Shown here: piece by piece, positions 49,337 through 59,686 of the stretch
How the letters are laid out: every line of letters starts with the position of its first letter
Position numbering within the stretch: position 1 is the first letter of the stretch
The notes under the pieces: generated by a model
What the model saw: the letters and a program-made list of their open reading frames with translations, nothing else
Told to the model about the DNA's origin: nothing
Databases searched by the model: none
NCBI GenBank assembly: GCA_030704615.1
Contig: CM060731.1
Coordinates: 5,580,001-5,644,000 of the forward strand
Origin: Takakia lepidozioides
Taxonomy: Eukaryota; Streptophyta; Takakiopsida; Takakiales; Takakiaceae
DNA length: 64,000 nucleotides
Reading direction: 5' to 3'
Position numbers and translations under genes: made by a program

Positions 49337-50598
49337 TCAGTCATGCATAGCGGATGTGGAGGTCATCATAGTGTAAATTCGTCTATACCCGGGATGTGAA
49401 ACTTCCGTAGTGCCTGTAACACGACCTTGAAGCATTCGAGCGGATTCCACCTTGCCGAAGTGTTCGGCAGTCGGAGGGAAACGACGAACCAACTTCCCAT
49501 TTTGTTTTGTTGGCCATGCATCAGCGTTGGGTGGTGGCACTCGAGAACTTACTGAAGTAGAAGCACATGCATGTATAGAGGGGGCTCGCTGAAGGGAGAA
49601 GCCTGCCTCCTCCAACATGGCAATCTCCTGAGTTGTGAGATGTGTCCCCACCTTCACAGGCCAAATGCTTGGTGGAGGAGGCTCCATGATCACCGATGGT
49701 CACACAGTCCCACGCACGCACCTACCACAGTCGTCAAGGCAGAACCAGAATTAGTGGTTCTTTGCCTCTGCTTGCCCGTAAGGCTGGAAAAAACCAGTGA
49801 AGGTCGGAGCCGGAGTGCGGACCTTGCCTCTGGAGATGGAGGGCTTGCACTTCTCACGATTGGTGGCTCTGATTGCCGTGCACTTCACTCGAGACCCAGC
49901 ACTGGTGCATTCTATGTGCCAGACTTCGTCAGGGCACATGGATTCCACCACATTGGGGAGGACGTTCGACTCCTGCACCCCATTGCATTGACAGTGGGAG
50001 ATGCCTGGGTCTGGCTTTGTAAGAAGTTTCTCCGCACTGGACATTCCGGAAACAAATCTCTGATGCAATGGAACACGCGGAGTGGAGAAGTAGTCCCTGT
50101 CCGGCCTGTGCAAGTCCGCATCCGAACCAGGATGGGTGTTCAATTTCCGTTTACAAGAGCCGAATCTCTCCTCGCCCTCCAGATGCGGAACTCTGGACAC
50201 CAGAGGAGCTCCCTCCACACACATGTTGACAGCCTTGGCTATCTTGTTGAGATCCCCCGATCTTCTTGTAGCTTGCAACATCAACTCAGACTTGTCGGGA
50301 CCATTGCCACCAACGCCACCCCGCAAGAACTCCCGGTATCCTGTTTGTTGCTGTAGAGCTCGTATTTGATCAACTTCCCGTCGATACCGTAAACATCTCT
50401 TTCGAGGAAGACAGTGCCAATCTGGTACTCGAAACGTGTTGCTAGGAGATGTTTCTCCGCAATTGCAAAACCATCGTCATCGGCATCCTTCAAGAAATGG
50501 ACAGGTTTCTCGACAGAGTAAAACTCCGCTTCAGAGGAACCCATGCTGGTGCACGAGAAATTTTGAGCCACTGGAAGCCTCAAAGTGCATAGTCCCAT
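49337..50598 (-). pseudogene. Captured or cargo gene relic, minus strand
   Basis: Protein-like sequence runs leftward: MGLCTLRLPVAQNFSC… to GKLIKYELYSNKQ (50598-50340). After one frame change comes GGVGGNGPDKSELMLQATRR and a 190-codon frame (to 49751). Then, in another frame, PPPSIWPVKVGTHLTTQEIA (about 49690-49340). Codon-level coherence (VFLERDVYGIDGK, QEIAMLEEAGFSLQ) suggests former coding. I do not recognise the family. It lies head-to-head with the plus-strand relic at 51325 across about 730 bases. Confidence 0.45.
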
Positions 50599-52239
50599 GA
50601 CTTGTGTGTGGATTCTTGTTACAAACGACAGTGGGGATTACATTTCTACGTCGTTAGAGTTCGCACCGATACTAACGAGGCCATTCTGTCATCGTCTTCT
50701 ATGTCCCAAACCGTTAATATGGAAGGTTGAGCCTAAACCCAGATATTTGAAAAGCTGACATATCGTTAAAGAGTCTTCCAAAAACAGTTGTTAAGCAGTT
50801 ATGTGCCTGTACCGACCCAAGTGAAAAGATGGCGGAGACGAAAGTATTGGAATCCAATGTCATCCCAACTTGTTGAGGCACGTGGAACCCGACAATGCAA
50901 TATTGAGTGCAGGGTTGCAGAAAATTCGGCGGAGAACCAATGATACGTGGCATGTTGTGCCACATATGAAGATTTCGAACCGGGAAAAACCGGCAAAAGC
51001 TAGCCTAATAACTCATCCATCCAAATTGAATCTATCACCAAGCAATAGTACTACTAATGGCCATACCTAACTAGTTCAAGACGGCGGCCACTGCCGAAAA
51101 GACAAATGTGCCTTTGCGAGGTGGACACGTATGCCGTGAACACATGCATAACGAGATCGAGGCCCCGGCTGGTACTAATCGCACGACGTCTCGCAGCCTA
51201 GTAGTTCGTGATTTTCAAACTGGAGAGTAGCAGGAGACTGAGTTCCCAGCAAGAGAGTGGAAGGCGTAGAAGATAGTCTTCCTTTTCCACTTCAGCGAGA
51301 GACAAGAAGAAGGCGAGAGAGAGAATGAGAGGTCGCAAGCTCAACATGACGCTGAAGGAGATAACAGAGGAGAGCACGGCCCTAGAAACAGAGCACATGG
51401 CGGAGGAGGACCAGCCACGCGGAGAAGCTGGTGAACGAGGGGAGGAAACAACAACATAGGGCGACCCTGACGACATGGACACAGAGGAGCCCGACACCCT
51501 TTTGAGGAAAGGGAAGAAGGCTGTGCAGATGGGGAGGACGGCTGCTGTTGTAGCTCAAGCAGAGGCATCTGGGAGTGCTCCTCCTAAAGGACCGAAGGTG
51601 ATTCTCTCCTTTCTCTTGATTGTTGGCAGTGGAGAAGGCATGAAAATTGCGTTCAACACCCACGCAGTTTTTATGCCATCTTTACTTCTGTTTTCTGTGT
51701 CATCATTCTGTGTTAGCATTGTCGGATTTGTATGAGGGCTCATAGAAGTGTAGACGACAAAGAAAACAGGGTGCTCTCAATTCAGACATGTCCTTTTGCT
51801 GGACCTTTTATTCTGCACATAGTTGTCCACATTTTCTGAACCGCAGAGACCGAAGGATGAGAGAAGGGCAATGCGAGCATCCCCAAAAATTGCTTGTTCT
51901 CACACTGTCACACCCTGCGCACTTCTCTCACTGTATTATCAAGGGAGGTGAATGAAGGGGAGAAAGAGAACCCCCTCAAAATTGAGTGCGTTGACGCACG
52001 CAATTTCTAAGGGTTCTCTCAATGCCATTCTCTCATCCTTCGGTCTCTGCTTTCCCTAATCTATGAAGAAAGGTCCGAGAAGTCTGAGCAGTGAGAGACG
52101 TCTTTCAAACTTCAAAAATTGAATGCGTTTACGGAGCTCTTTTATGAGTGAAGAAATTGGGTGCGTTGACGCACTCAGTTCTAGGCAGGAAAGGAGGGAG
52201 ATCCCAAATATATATATATATATTGGGATAAGTTATACG

Positions 52240-52770
52240 GGGAAATAAACTCAAACCACCACGGTGGTAATGACAAGAAATTCTGGTTGGCCCTTCAACA
52301 TCTGTACAAGCCGAAAAATTGTCAGCAAGTACAAGCACTGAGGACCCCTGTGGTGACTTCAACGGCTGACATTGTCAACACCTTTGAAACCCACTACAGT
52401 ACACTTGGCAGAAATTCTAGTTCTAGCAGCGAGGGGTTTTTTGAAGAATGGAATGACACAGTAGAAAGAACTGTGTCTATGATTCAAGACAGCCCTGATG
52501 AACTGGAGTATATTTCAAGGGTTATAATGCTCCCATTAGTTCCTCTGAGATTGCGGAAGCAATTGAGCATCTAAACAGATACAAAGCTGGTGGCCCTGAT
52601 GGCATTGTCAATGAGCTTATCAAGCATGGTGGTGACCCTATAATAGAGGCCCTTGTTCTTCTCTTTAACCTTATACGGAGGACTGAAATTACCCCCTTTC
52701 GCTGGCGGCAGGGGGTCATTGTCAATTTATATAAGAAAGGTGACAGAGAAGAGCCGGGTAACTATCGGGG
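52240..52770 (+). pseudogene. LINE reverse-transcriptase fragment (fingers region)
   Basis: The frame KFWLALQHLYKPKNCQQ… to DELEYISR shifts near 52515 into GYNAPISSSEIAEAIEHLNR, YKAGGPDGIVNELIKHGG, WRQGVIVNLYKKGD and EEPGNYRGI. These are the N-terminal RT motifs of a LINE. The sequence breaks off before the active site at an AT microsatellite. The motif style differs from the LINE at 2.3 kb, so it is another family. Confidence 0.88.

Positions 52771-52809
<39 letters not shown>
52771..52809. repeat. (AT)n microsatellite
   Basis: About 19 AT units directly at the break of the LINE fragment; a shorter AT run lies at 52206-52223, on the other side of the same fragment. Confidence 0.95.
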
Positions 52810-52810
<1 letters not shown>

Positions 52811-54629
52811 CACTTGTGGCCCTCCAAAATTGAGTGCGTTGACGCACACAGTTTCAGAGGGCCACAAACGCCGCTGTGGTTCGTCCCCCTTGAGTCATGC
52901 TTTTGGTTTTGGAGGGTAGTTCATGTTTGCTGCTTGTCTAGACACGCTTACTTCCATTGGGCAAATCAAAACCCTTCACAACTGAGTGCGTTGACGCGCT
53001 CAATTTCAGAGGGTCTGGTACCTGATGTTTTGTCTGTCCTTCCATTGAGATTAGCTTCCGGTTTTGGGGTGGGGGGGGGATTCCTCTTTTGGTGACTGTA
53101 TGGACATGCCTGTTGGCAGCCAAGAATGGTGGAACGGTGTCAACAGCTTATACTTGACGAAGGGGGACTGTTCGGGACAAATGGTAATCCTCCACTCCGA
53201 TAAAGGGTAGCCTTCTTCTCTTGTCTGCTTCATTTCATTTTTCTGTTCACCCATCCAGAATTGAGTACATCAACGCACTCAATTTTGAAGGGGTGAAGTT
53301 GCACTGTTCTTTTGCCCTTGTGTGTGCATTCGCTCATTTATGCTTCATGTTGTCTTCAATGCAGACCCGCCTTTTTGAAGCCATCTGTCTCGTCAGGGTG
53401 CACCCTTCTTCGACTCTTGCTGCAGTGAAGGAGTTCAGGCTTCATGGGAGAGGTTGTTTCATGAACAATTACGTGGATTCGAATGTCTGTTTGAGAAAGT
53501 CGAATGGAACACCATGGAGAGGGGCCAAGGAGAAGAGTCCAACTTTATTCAAACTGTTATTGAGACACGTTCCCATCCGGGGGCGTGCATCATCGACCTG
53601 ACTCTTGGAACAAGTTTGACATCTCTCCTTCTGTGGTCTTTTTTCCCTTAATACACAATTTGTAACATCTTAGTAACACAACTGTGTCTTGCAGGAGCTT
53701 TGTACCATGCTTGCAAGATAGCGGGCCGGCATTTGTTGGGTATGGAAGGGGATGCAGCCATTTTTACTGAGCCTCCAAGAGTTGCAAGGGCCAATGCCTG
53801 CCGCCAAAGTGCAGGAGGCTGTAGTGCATGTCGATATCAATGAGGGAGACGACAATGACCTCGACGACGATTTCACGTGAGTAAGTTTGTTTTGCGTTCG
53901 CTTCCCAGTTATAGCATGTGCCCCCCCCACCCCTATGCCTTTCACATTAGCTAATGCAATACATGTAATTTGGGTGGCAGGATATTGGAAGCTATTCCTT
54001 TGCACGACGTCTCTGTTCATGCTCAGCCTCATATGCTCAAGGGCAACACACAAATGCCTAACATTGGTTATGGGTCAAACAAGAAGACAAAGCATGTGCT
54101 GCCTAGTGGTTTCGTCAATTTTTGGTGCACAATGTGAAAGACCTAGAACTCCTCCTCATGCACAACCGGTAGCCAAATTCATCTTCTAATATGTTGTTAC
54201 AACTAATGGGTATGCTTACAACTAATGAATAAGCTTGAAAATTTCAGTGCTCAGATTGTACCTCACTGGCAAGGCGACTAGGTCGCATTTTTAGTCCAGT
54301 GCCAGTTTAAGGTGGTGATCTGGTGTGTTGCAGGAAGTATGGTGCTGAAATGGCTCACAATGTATCGACATTGAAGAGGAAAACAAAAGTGGAGCATGCT
54401 GCACAGTGGAATGTTGCAGTAACCAATGGGAGAAAATAAAAAAATCAAAGATTTGTCTCACATCTACTGTGTTGTCTTATTCTACGTTACTTTCATCAGT
54501 CTACCTTTCCCCAAATGGCAGACATCATGGATTAAATCTTATCATGTGCTTCATGAGGGATTTTCTCCAATTTGTGATGTTTGTGCAAACGACATTGATT
54601 GTTGTGCTTGGTTTAGATAAATGTTAGAA

Positions 54630-54795
54630 TGACATCCTCATTCAACATTCATCCACTCTCATACATCCACATTCATCCACAATTTTTCATCCATATTCAT
54701 CCATATTCGGAGCGTGCTGACTCTCATTCATCCTCATTAATTCATCCACAACCATTCTTCTATATTCAGTCTCTGCAAACACAGTCATTCAACAA
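54630..54795. repeat. CATTCATCCA short-period repeat
   Basis: Loose repetition of CATTCATCC / CATCCACATT words at the inner border of the right terminal inverted repeat. CATTCATTCATCC also occurs inside the left one (about 48877), so the motif probably belongs to the TIR. Confidence 0.7.
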
Positions 54796-55113
54796 CATTC
54801 AGTATAAGCTCTCTTCTGCATTTTGCCTCGTCGCCCACATATGGTTCCCTATGTGCCGAATGCGCAAGTCCGCGGCTATAGGCACCCTTCTGCCTATTCG
54901 GTCCACGGTTATAGGTCCGTATCTATGGAAATGACGTGGCTTCACGTGACGTGGCGTCAACCACGCTGGCAAGGTCTGCTGACGTGGTGTCAGACCCGTG
55001 AGCCAACGTGACAATAATTGATGACATGGCGTGAGCCTGGCACATGCTCACGCTCACACAGAAGCATCCCCCCCATTTCACCTCCTCTAACCGCTGTTGT
55101 GTGGCCATAAAGG

Positions 55114-56473
55114 TTATAAACATGGATGACCCACTCTACGATGTTCTCCTCCAAAGGTGCAAAGTCGGTACCCACTTAAGTGGCATATCCAAGCTACTGA
55201 TGAGGCAAGTAAACTATCACATATCTACCCACTGGGAAAGTGAAGGGCGTATACTCAAAGTTGATGCTTTGGAAGGCCTATCTATTGTGGAAGTCCCTCC
55301 TAGGTCCGTTGTTCCTACCTTGCTTGAGGTGTATCATGCATCTTCCTTTGCTGGTTATTTGGGGGTTACAAAAACAGTCAAGAGACTACAAAAGCAATAC
55401 CACTGGAAGGGCTTAGTAAAGGATATATCAGCTTTCATTGCCAGATGCGTACCATGTCATGCCAAAACCATACTGCCTAGAACCGAAGCTCCACTGCCTT
55501 TACAGCCAATCCGTGTTCTAGAGCCTTTTGCAAGGGTTGGCTTAGATCTAGTTGGACCCCTCAAACCTACATCCAAGGGCCATGCATACAATGTTGTAGC
55601 TACGGATTACCTGACGAAATGGGTTGAGCTTCGACCTCTAGTTGCTAAAGACAGTGATGAAGTGGTGCAATTATTCTTTGATAAGGTGATTCTTCACCAT
55701 GGGTGCCCTCTTGAGATCCTCACGGATCAAGGTATCGAATTCTACAATCAACTCATGGAGATTGTTTTGTTTAATTTAAATACTAAGCATGTTGTGACTG
55801 CTCCCTACAACCCCCAATGCAATGGCTTGACCGAGCACTTTAACCAAACCATGTGTAGGATGCTGGAGAAAAATGGGACCCTTATCGATGAGTGGAACAT
55901 TGTCATTCCTATTTTTTTGTTTGCCTACCGTACTTCCATTCATGCTAGTACCAAGATATATCTCCATTTGAGTTATTATATGGTAGAAAATGTCGTAGCC
56001 CTTTGCATAATTCCTGGCTGCAAATTTCTGCTACAGAGCCTGAAAACTGGAAAGAATTTATGCTCTCCATGGATGCCAAACGGCATCAATTGCATGAAAC
56101 TGCTAAGTCTAATATTCGTTTAGCTCAAGCCTCCCAGGCCAAGCATTACAATTGCAAGGTAGTGTATTCCGAATCATTCAAAGTTGGGCAATCTGTTTGT
56201 GTGCGACTTCAGGCTGGTAGGCAGATTTCTAAGGCTAAGAGAAGAATTGATGGGCCCTATCTTATTCGTGAGATCTTGCCAGATAAGAAGTATGTACTGC
56301 TCCCTCAACATGCATCTACTCCCAATCTTGCTAGCTCAGTTCATGTTTCTTTGTTGGTGTCATGTACTCTCACCTTTGGCTTGATTTGTCTGAACGTTGA
56401 GAACAGGCAGGTGATCTACACACCTTCCCAAATTTCTCTTTCTTGTGCGCAGGCTGTAGATTCAGAGCCTTAG
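55114..56473 (+). pseudogene. gypsy integrase with GPY/F-type C-terminus
   Basis: A degenerate zinc-binding domain (EVYHASSFAGYLGVTKT… FIARCVPCHAK) comes first. Its second His position reads Tyr, while the CxxC is intact. The catalytic core follows: RVGLDLVGPLKPTS (first Asp), EILTDQGIEFYNQ (second Asp) and NGLTEHFNQTM (Glu), so D,D,E are all present. A frameshift near 55960 leads into a second frame with RRIDGPYLIREILPDKKYVL, the GPY/F module. A stop codon (TAG) at about 56471 is followed at once by the second CACTA element. Integrase joins the retroelement DNA to the chromosome. Confidence 0.9.
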
Positions 56474-56475
56474 AT

Positions 56476-57630
56476 CACTACAGCAAATAGCAGAGGTTTG
56501 TGACGTCAGCCGTACCCCCACGCCCCGCGCGGCGCTGAGACCGCGACGCCAAGCCCGCGACATTTTTTTGCGACGCCCCGGTGTTGCAATCCCCCGCTAC
56601 GACACCATTGCGACGCCCAATCGTCGCAAGGTGCCATGAAGGGGGAAAGAGGGCCCTCGCTGCGACGGATTTTTTTTCTTGCGATGCCCCGGCGTCGCAA
56701 ATCCAATAAATAAATAAATAAAAATTGGATGTTGCGACGCCGAGCGTCATTGAGGGCGCCCCAACGCCTCTGCGACGTCAGGGCGTCGCAACAACATCAC
56801 CACAGTGGGAGTTTGTTTTTTTTTTTTTTTTGGGCTTTGCGGCTTTCAACTTCACAAAAGCGTCGTTGGGGGCGCCCCGTGCTGGGGCGCCCAACGCTGC
56901 GACGCCAGGGGGTCGCCACAGGGGGTCGCAATGGTGTTGTAGTCAGCTTAGGTCATCACAAGGACGTCGCTTGGGGCACCTGGCGGTGGGGGGTTGCAAC
57001 AATGGCGACGACGCTGGGGCTGGGGTTAGGGTTAGGCACTAAGGCTGTGGAGGTTGCAACTCCCTGACGTCACAAGAGGGACTCCCTTAGAAGGAACTTG
57101 AAGGAAATCTTCATGTATATATATATATATATATTGCTTTTGTGATACATAGATGTAGCGTAGGTGTGTTGGTTAGTCTGTAGTGTCTTAGAAATGTTAT
57201 AACGTGGAGGTCTTAAGTTCAAGTATGCATTGTATGATATATGTAGAACAATGAACATATCGCCATTAGACAGAACCGGAGTCAATGGTCAACAAGTTTT
57301 TGAAATTCAAATTTTCCCGCCTAAATTCAAATGTACCCCTTCTTGACGTCGCATTTTGCGACCCCCGGACGGTGCTAATTCTGCATTGCAGAATAGGGGT
57401 TTTTTTTTTTTTGACGTCCGGGCGTCGCAAATCACGGTTTCGCCTATTTGCGACCCCCATTGGTCGTAAATTTGCGACGTTTTTTTGGCGACACCTTTGC
57501 AATGGGGCTTGCGACGTCCGGGCGTCGCAAATTTGGTTTTCCCCTCTGCCCAAAAAAGGTTGTTTTATGACGCCGTGGCGTGGCTGCAGTATGGCCGCGG
57601 TGTTGAAAATCCCCCCCTTTTCTTGTAGTG
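56476..57630. mobile_element. Non-autonomous CACTA transposon, copy 2 (1155 bp)
   Basis: The left end is CACTACAGCAAATAG and the right end, read on the minus strand, is CACTACAAGAAAAGGGG, close to the canonical En/Spm end CACTACAAGAAAA. It is flanked by GAT on both sides (56473-56475 and 57631-57633). The interior has many GCGACG/CGTCGC words and no transposase. The block TTGCTTTTGTGATACATAGATG… to AACCGGAGTCAATGGTCAAC and AAATTCAAATGTA(T/C)CCC is shared with copy 1, so the two are one family. Confidence 0.92.
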
Positions 57631-57865
57631 GATAGACATCTCTTTTTCTTTCGTGATAGCATTGGCATCACCTTGTAACATATTTGGGGTTTTTCTAATC
57701 TTTTGTCCTTCGCCCACCTTACAGGGCAAGGTTTTGTTCACTTGGTTCGTTCATCCTTTGCATGATCGGGTGCCTAGTTTTGTCTAGTTTTTGCTATAGT
57801 TCCCTTCCTGTTATTTCTCAGCTCGCAGGAGCTCGCTTGTTTACTGGGGCAGCATGCCGCACATA

Positions 57866-58387
57866 TGTGAAGCCTCGATTCCTACCACCTGTTTTTTGGA
57901 TTGGATGGATAGAATATGACTGTGTTTGGATGAACTGTTGTTGTGGATGAAGACCGGATGTGGCGGGGCTGACCGTTACGTAAGATCAGCTGGCGCAGTT
58001 GGGTCTCATTAAATTAGGGTTGTCTGTAATTAACAGCTAGTTTAGGATTAGGATAGATGAATTGACGTCTTTGAGTGGTCTTGCTAGGAAGACATCTGGA
58101 TGACCAATGTAAAGAGCCCATGTCGTTCGTATTAGATTACGTTTCTAATACTACTTAAGCATGTGATCAGAGGCAAAGAGGGTGGTGGATTTGATCTCAA
58201 GTGGTCTACGGTGTACTTGTGTTGCAACTTGAGTGTGCATGATCTGCTGGATGAAAGTGTCTTGGCAAGTGTGAACGGTTGTGTCAGATTCCATCCTATC
58301 TAACAAGTCCCTGTCCTACTGCGCTACAACCCTCTTGTTGGTAATTCCCGGATAGAAAGGGGAATATATCCCCAGCCCCGGAATCTT
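57866..58387 (+). repeat. 3' LTR of the gypsy element
   Basis: Pairs with the 5' LTR at 46227. It ends GGAATCTTG, followed by non-LTR sequence. The related solo LTR continues after GGAATC to TTCACA, so the last few bases here may be lost or diverged. Confidence 0.88.
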
Positions 58388-58389
58388 GC

Positions 58390-59680
58390 CTCCCAACCAC
58401 GTGGTGAGAATAACAAGATGGCAGAGTTAGGAAAGTGGTTATATAACAGCCTGCTATTCAACAATTAGCACTTTCTCCCAGGTTTTTCGATTTCTTACCC
58501 CTACATAATTCCTTTCTACAAGTAGCTGGCCCATTTTCCAGGTCGAAATCAAGCAATTTTTTGCTAGAAAAACAATGATGATAACATTGCCTTACTTAAA
58601 TACATAACAACGAAGGAAGGGCATACTTGGAATGTGCCCAACTATTGTAATTATTTGACCAATATCCATTCCCTTGTGGCAAACAGTCGATTGAGGTGAA
58701 TTCCCTTTGAAATAAGACAAACAAATGCATAGAATATATGCACGCCCTGACCTGTTATAATTATACATGGATTGTGAAATGATTAACATAATGTGAGAGA
58801 AAGAAAAATGCAAGATAAACCTCTTGCTCCAACTCTTCAAATCAAAAACTCATTAACCCTCAAGCGCCCACGAGGTCGAAAATGTGCCTCCTCGGTTGGC
58901 AGCAACCCAACCGCGTGAGGCCACTCTCACAGTCGTTGTTCATAGGCTCATACTTGGGCTCTATTTTGGGAGTGCAAGCTCATGATTAGCGAATCGAAAG
59001 TCCAATATTTTGACAGATGTTCCAAATAAGACCCTATTCATGTGGACCAATTATACATGTATGACCCTATTTACATTGATTTGTTAGCAATGGAACAATT
59101 GTACAAAACAGGGCTGGGCCGGTGCTAAGTCACTTGTGCATTGGCCTAAGGGTCTGGGGTTCAAACCCCTGTCATCCGTCTCTCTACTTGAATATATGAT
59201 GTGACCCCATATTTTGTCCCCTTGAAGAGTTTTACTTGGTTGGATATGAACACGAGGTCTATCCTATTACTCTTCCTAGTGATGGAGAAGATGAAGATAC
59301 CCCTCACATCAATGAATGAGTCTCTAGATGCATGCTCGTATTTACATATTATTGTGTTTTCAATCCTAAGCTTTCGTGTCTCACGAGTGATTACGGAAGA
59401 TTCCATGGGTTTCGAAATCTTTTGAAGTACACATGGAACAACCATAATATGATCACTGATGCTAGTTCACTAATAAATTATTTATTTAAAATAAAATGCA
59501 ATCAAAGATTTTTTTTTTTTAAATTGCCATTCTTTCCTGTAAGTATGCGTGGACAAATTGCAAAAGTAATTCCGATTGAACTCTTCTTCTTAATGATGAT
59601 AAGACAATATGAGTAAGGTTGTTCAACGCTTGTGTCTTTTTACACTGGATACGAAGAAATTAGAATTGGATACCCTAATA
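58390..59680. other. Gap between the gypsy element and IFT70; holds one SINE-like head
   Basis: AT-rich sequence with no supported coding frame. On the plus strand GTGCTAAGTCACTTGTGCA (59122-59140) and CTGGGGTTCAAACCCCTG (59154-59171) resemble tRNA A and B boxes. The B box has a perfect 4-bp T-stem. This region includes the 3' UTR of the minus-strand IFT70 gene. Confidence 0.5.
59115..59185 (+). repeat. tRNA-derived SINE-like head
   Basis: A-box-like TGCTAAGTCACTTGTGCA is followed at 14 bases by CTGGGGTTCAAACCCCTG, a B box with a perfect short stem. The box spacing is shorter than in an intact tRNA, so this is a degenerate tRNA-derived repeat. Confidence 0.5.
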
Positions 59681-59686
59681 TGGTGG

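Larger units (their letters stand above)
51972..53300. repeat. Six copies of the palindromic motif TTGAGTGCGTTGACGCACTCAA
   Basis: Imperfect copies are centred near 51992, 52125 (most decayed), 52173, 52841, 52993 and 53275. The consensus is AAATTGAGTGCG-TTGA-CGCACTCAATTT, often inside a longer CCCTC…GAGGG stem; at 52817-52865 the arms extend to TGGCCCTC/GAGGGCCA. The copies sit in unrelated surroundings (relic introns, next to the LINE piece). Confidence 0.85.
51325..54420 (+). pseudogene. Captured or cargo spliced gene relic, possible DNA-methyltransferase-like domain
   Basis: A first exon-like piece starts MRGRKLNMTLKEITEES (51325). It meets an in-frame TAG, then MDTEEPDTLLRKGKKAVQMG… ends at AAG|GTGATT (about 51598). 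A later exon (about 53420-53640) reads SEGVQASWERLFHEQLRGFE and then HPGACIIDLTLGTSLTSL. The next exon (from about 53696, after TTGCAG) reads ALYHACKIAGRHLLGMEGDA. DLTLGT plus a following AGRHLLGMEGD resembles motif I and the adjacent strand of N4/N6-type DNA methyltransferases. No catalytic DPPY-type motif was seen. The exon ends near DNDLDDDF|GTGAGTAAG, with one frameshift on the way. Confidence 0.4.
48570..55115. mobile_element. 6.5-kb element with long degenerate terminal inverted repeats (MULE-like)
   Basis: It splits the gypsy element between RNase H and integrase. The left 330 bases and the reverse complement of the right 300 bases share a series of blocks in the same order: TTATAACT/CT…AT, GTGAGCGTGAGC, AGGCTCAC, CTGACGTGG-type words, and a doubled ACCTATA(G/A)CCG…GCCTATAGCCG(T/C)GG. 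Both ends are rich in ACGTGGCGTGAGC and TGACGTGG. Long, GC-richer TIRs and gene fragments inside resemble Mutator-like elements. No transposase was recognised and no 9-11 bp duplication could be fixed, so the class is provisional. Confidence 0.65.
46227..58387 (+). mobile_element. Decayed Ty3/gypsy LTR retrotransposon with nested insertions
   Basis: Two LTRs of about 522 bp in direct orientation enclose, in order: a gag-like ORF (46937-47640), a RNase H remnant (47720-48354), a 6.5-kb inserted element (48570-55115), an integrase (55114-56473) and a CACTA element (56476-57630). The order RNase H before integrase marks it as Ty3/gypsy. Protease and most of the reverse transcriptase are deleted between about 47640 and 47790. 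Flanking 5-bp duplications are not evident, so the ends may be a few bases off. Confidence 0.88.

Noticed and set aside
54799-55175. Minus frames of 60-70 codons over the right TIR
   Set aside because: Their sequence is the GTGAGC/ACGTGG terminal repeat; no domain and no continuation.
57018-57036. Telomere-like GGGGTTAGGGTTAGG
   Set aside because: Only two units, inside a G-rich part of CACTA copy 2; plant telomere repeats are TTTAGGG in long arrays.
56729-57067. Two overlapping plus frames of 105 and 112 codons
   Set aside because: They lie inside CACTA copy 2 and read GCGACG repeat words and a T-run.
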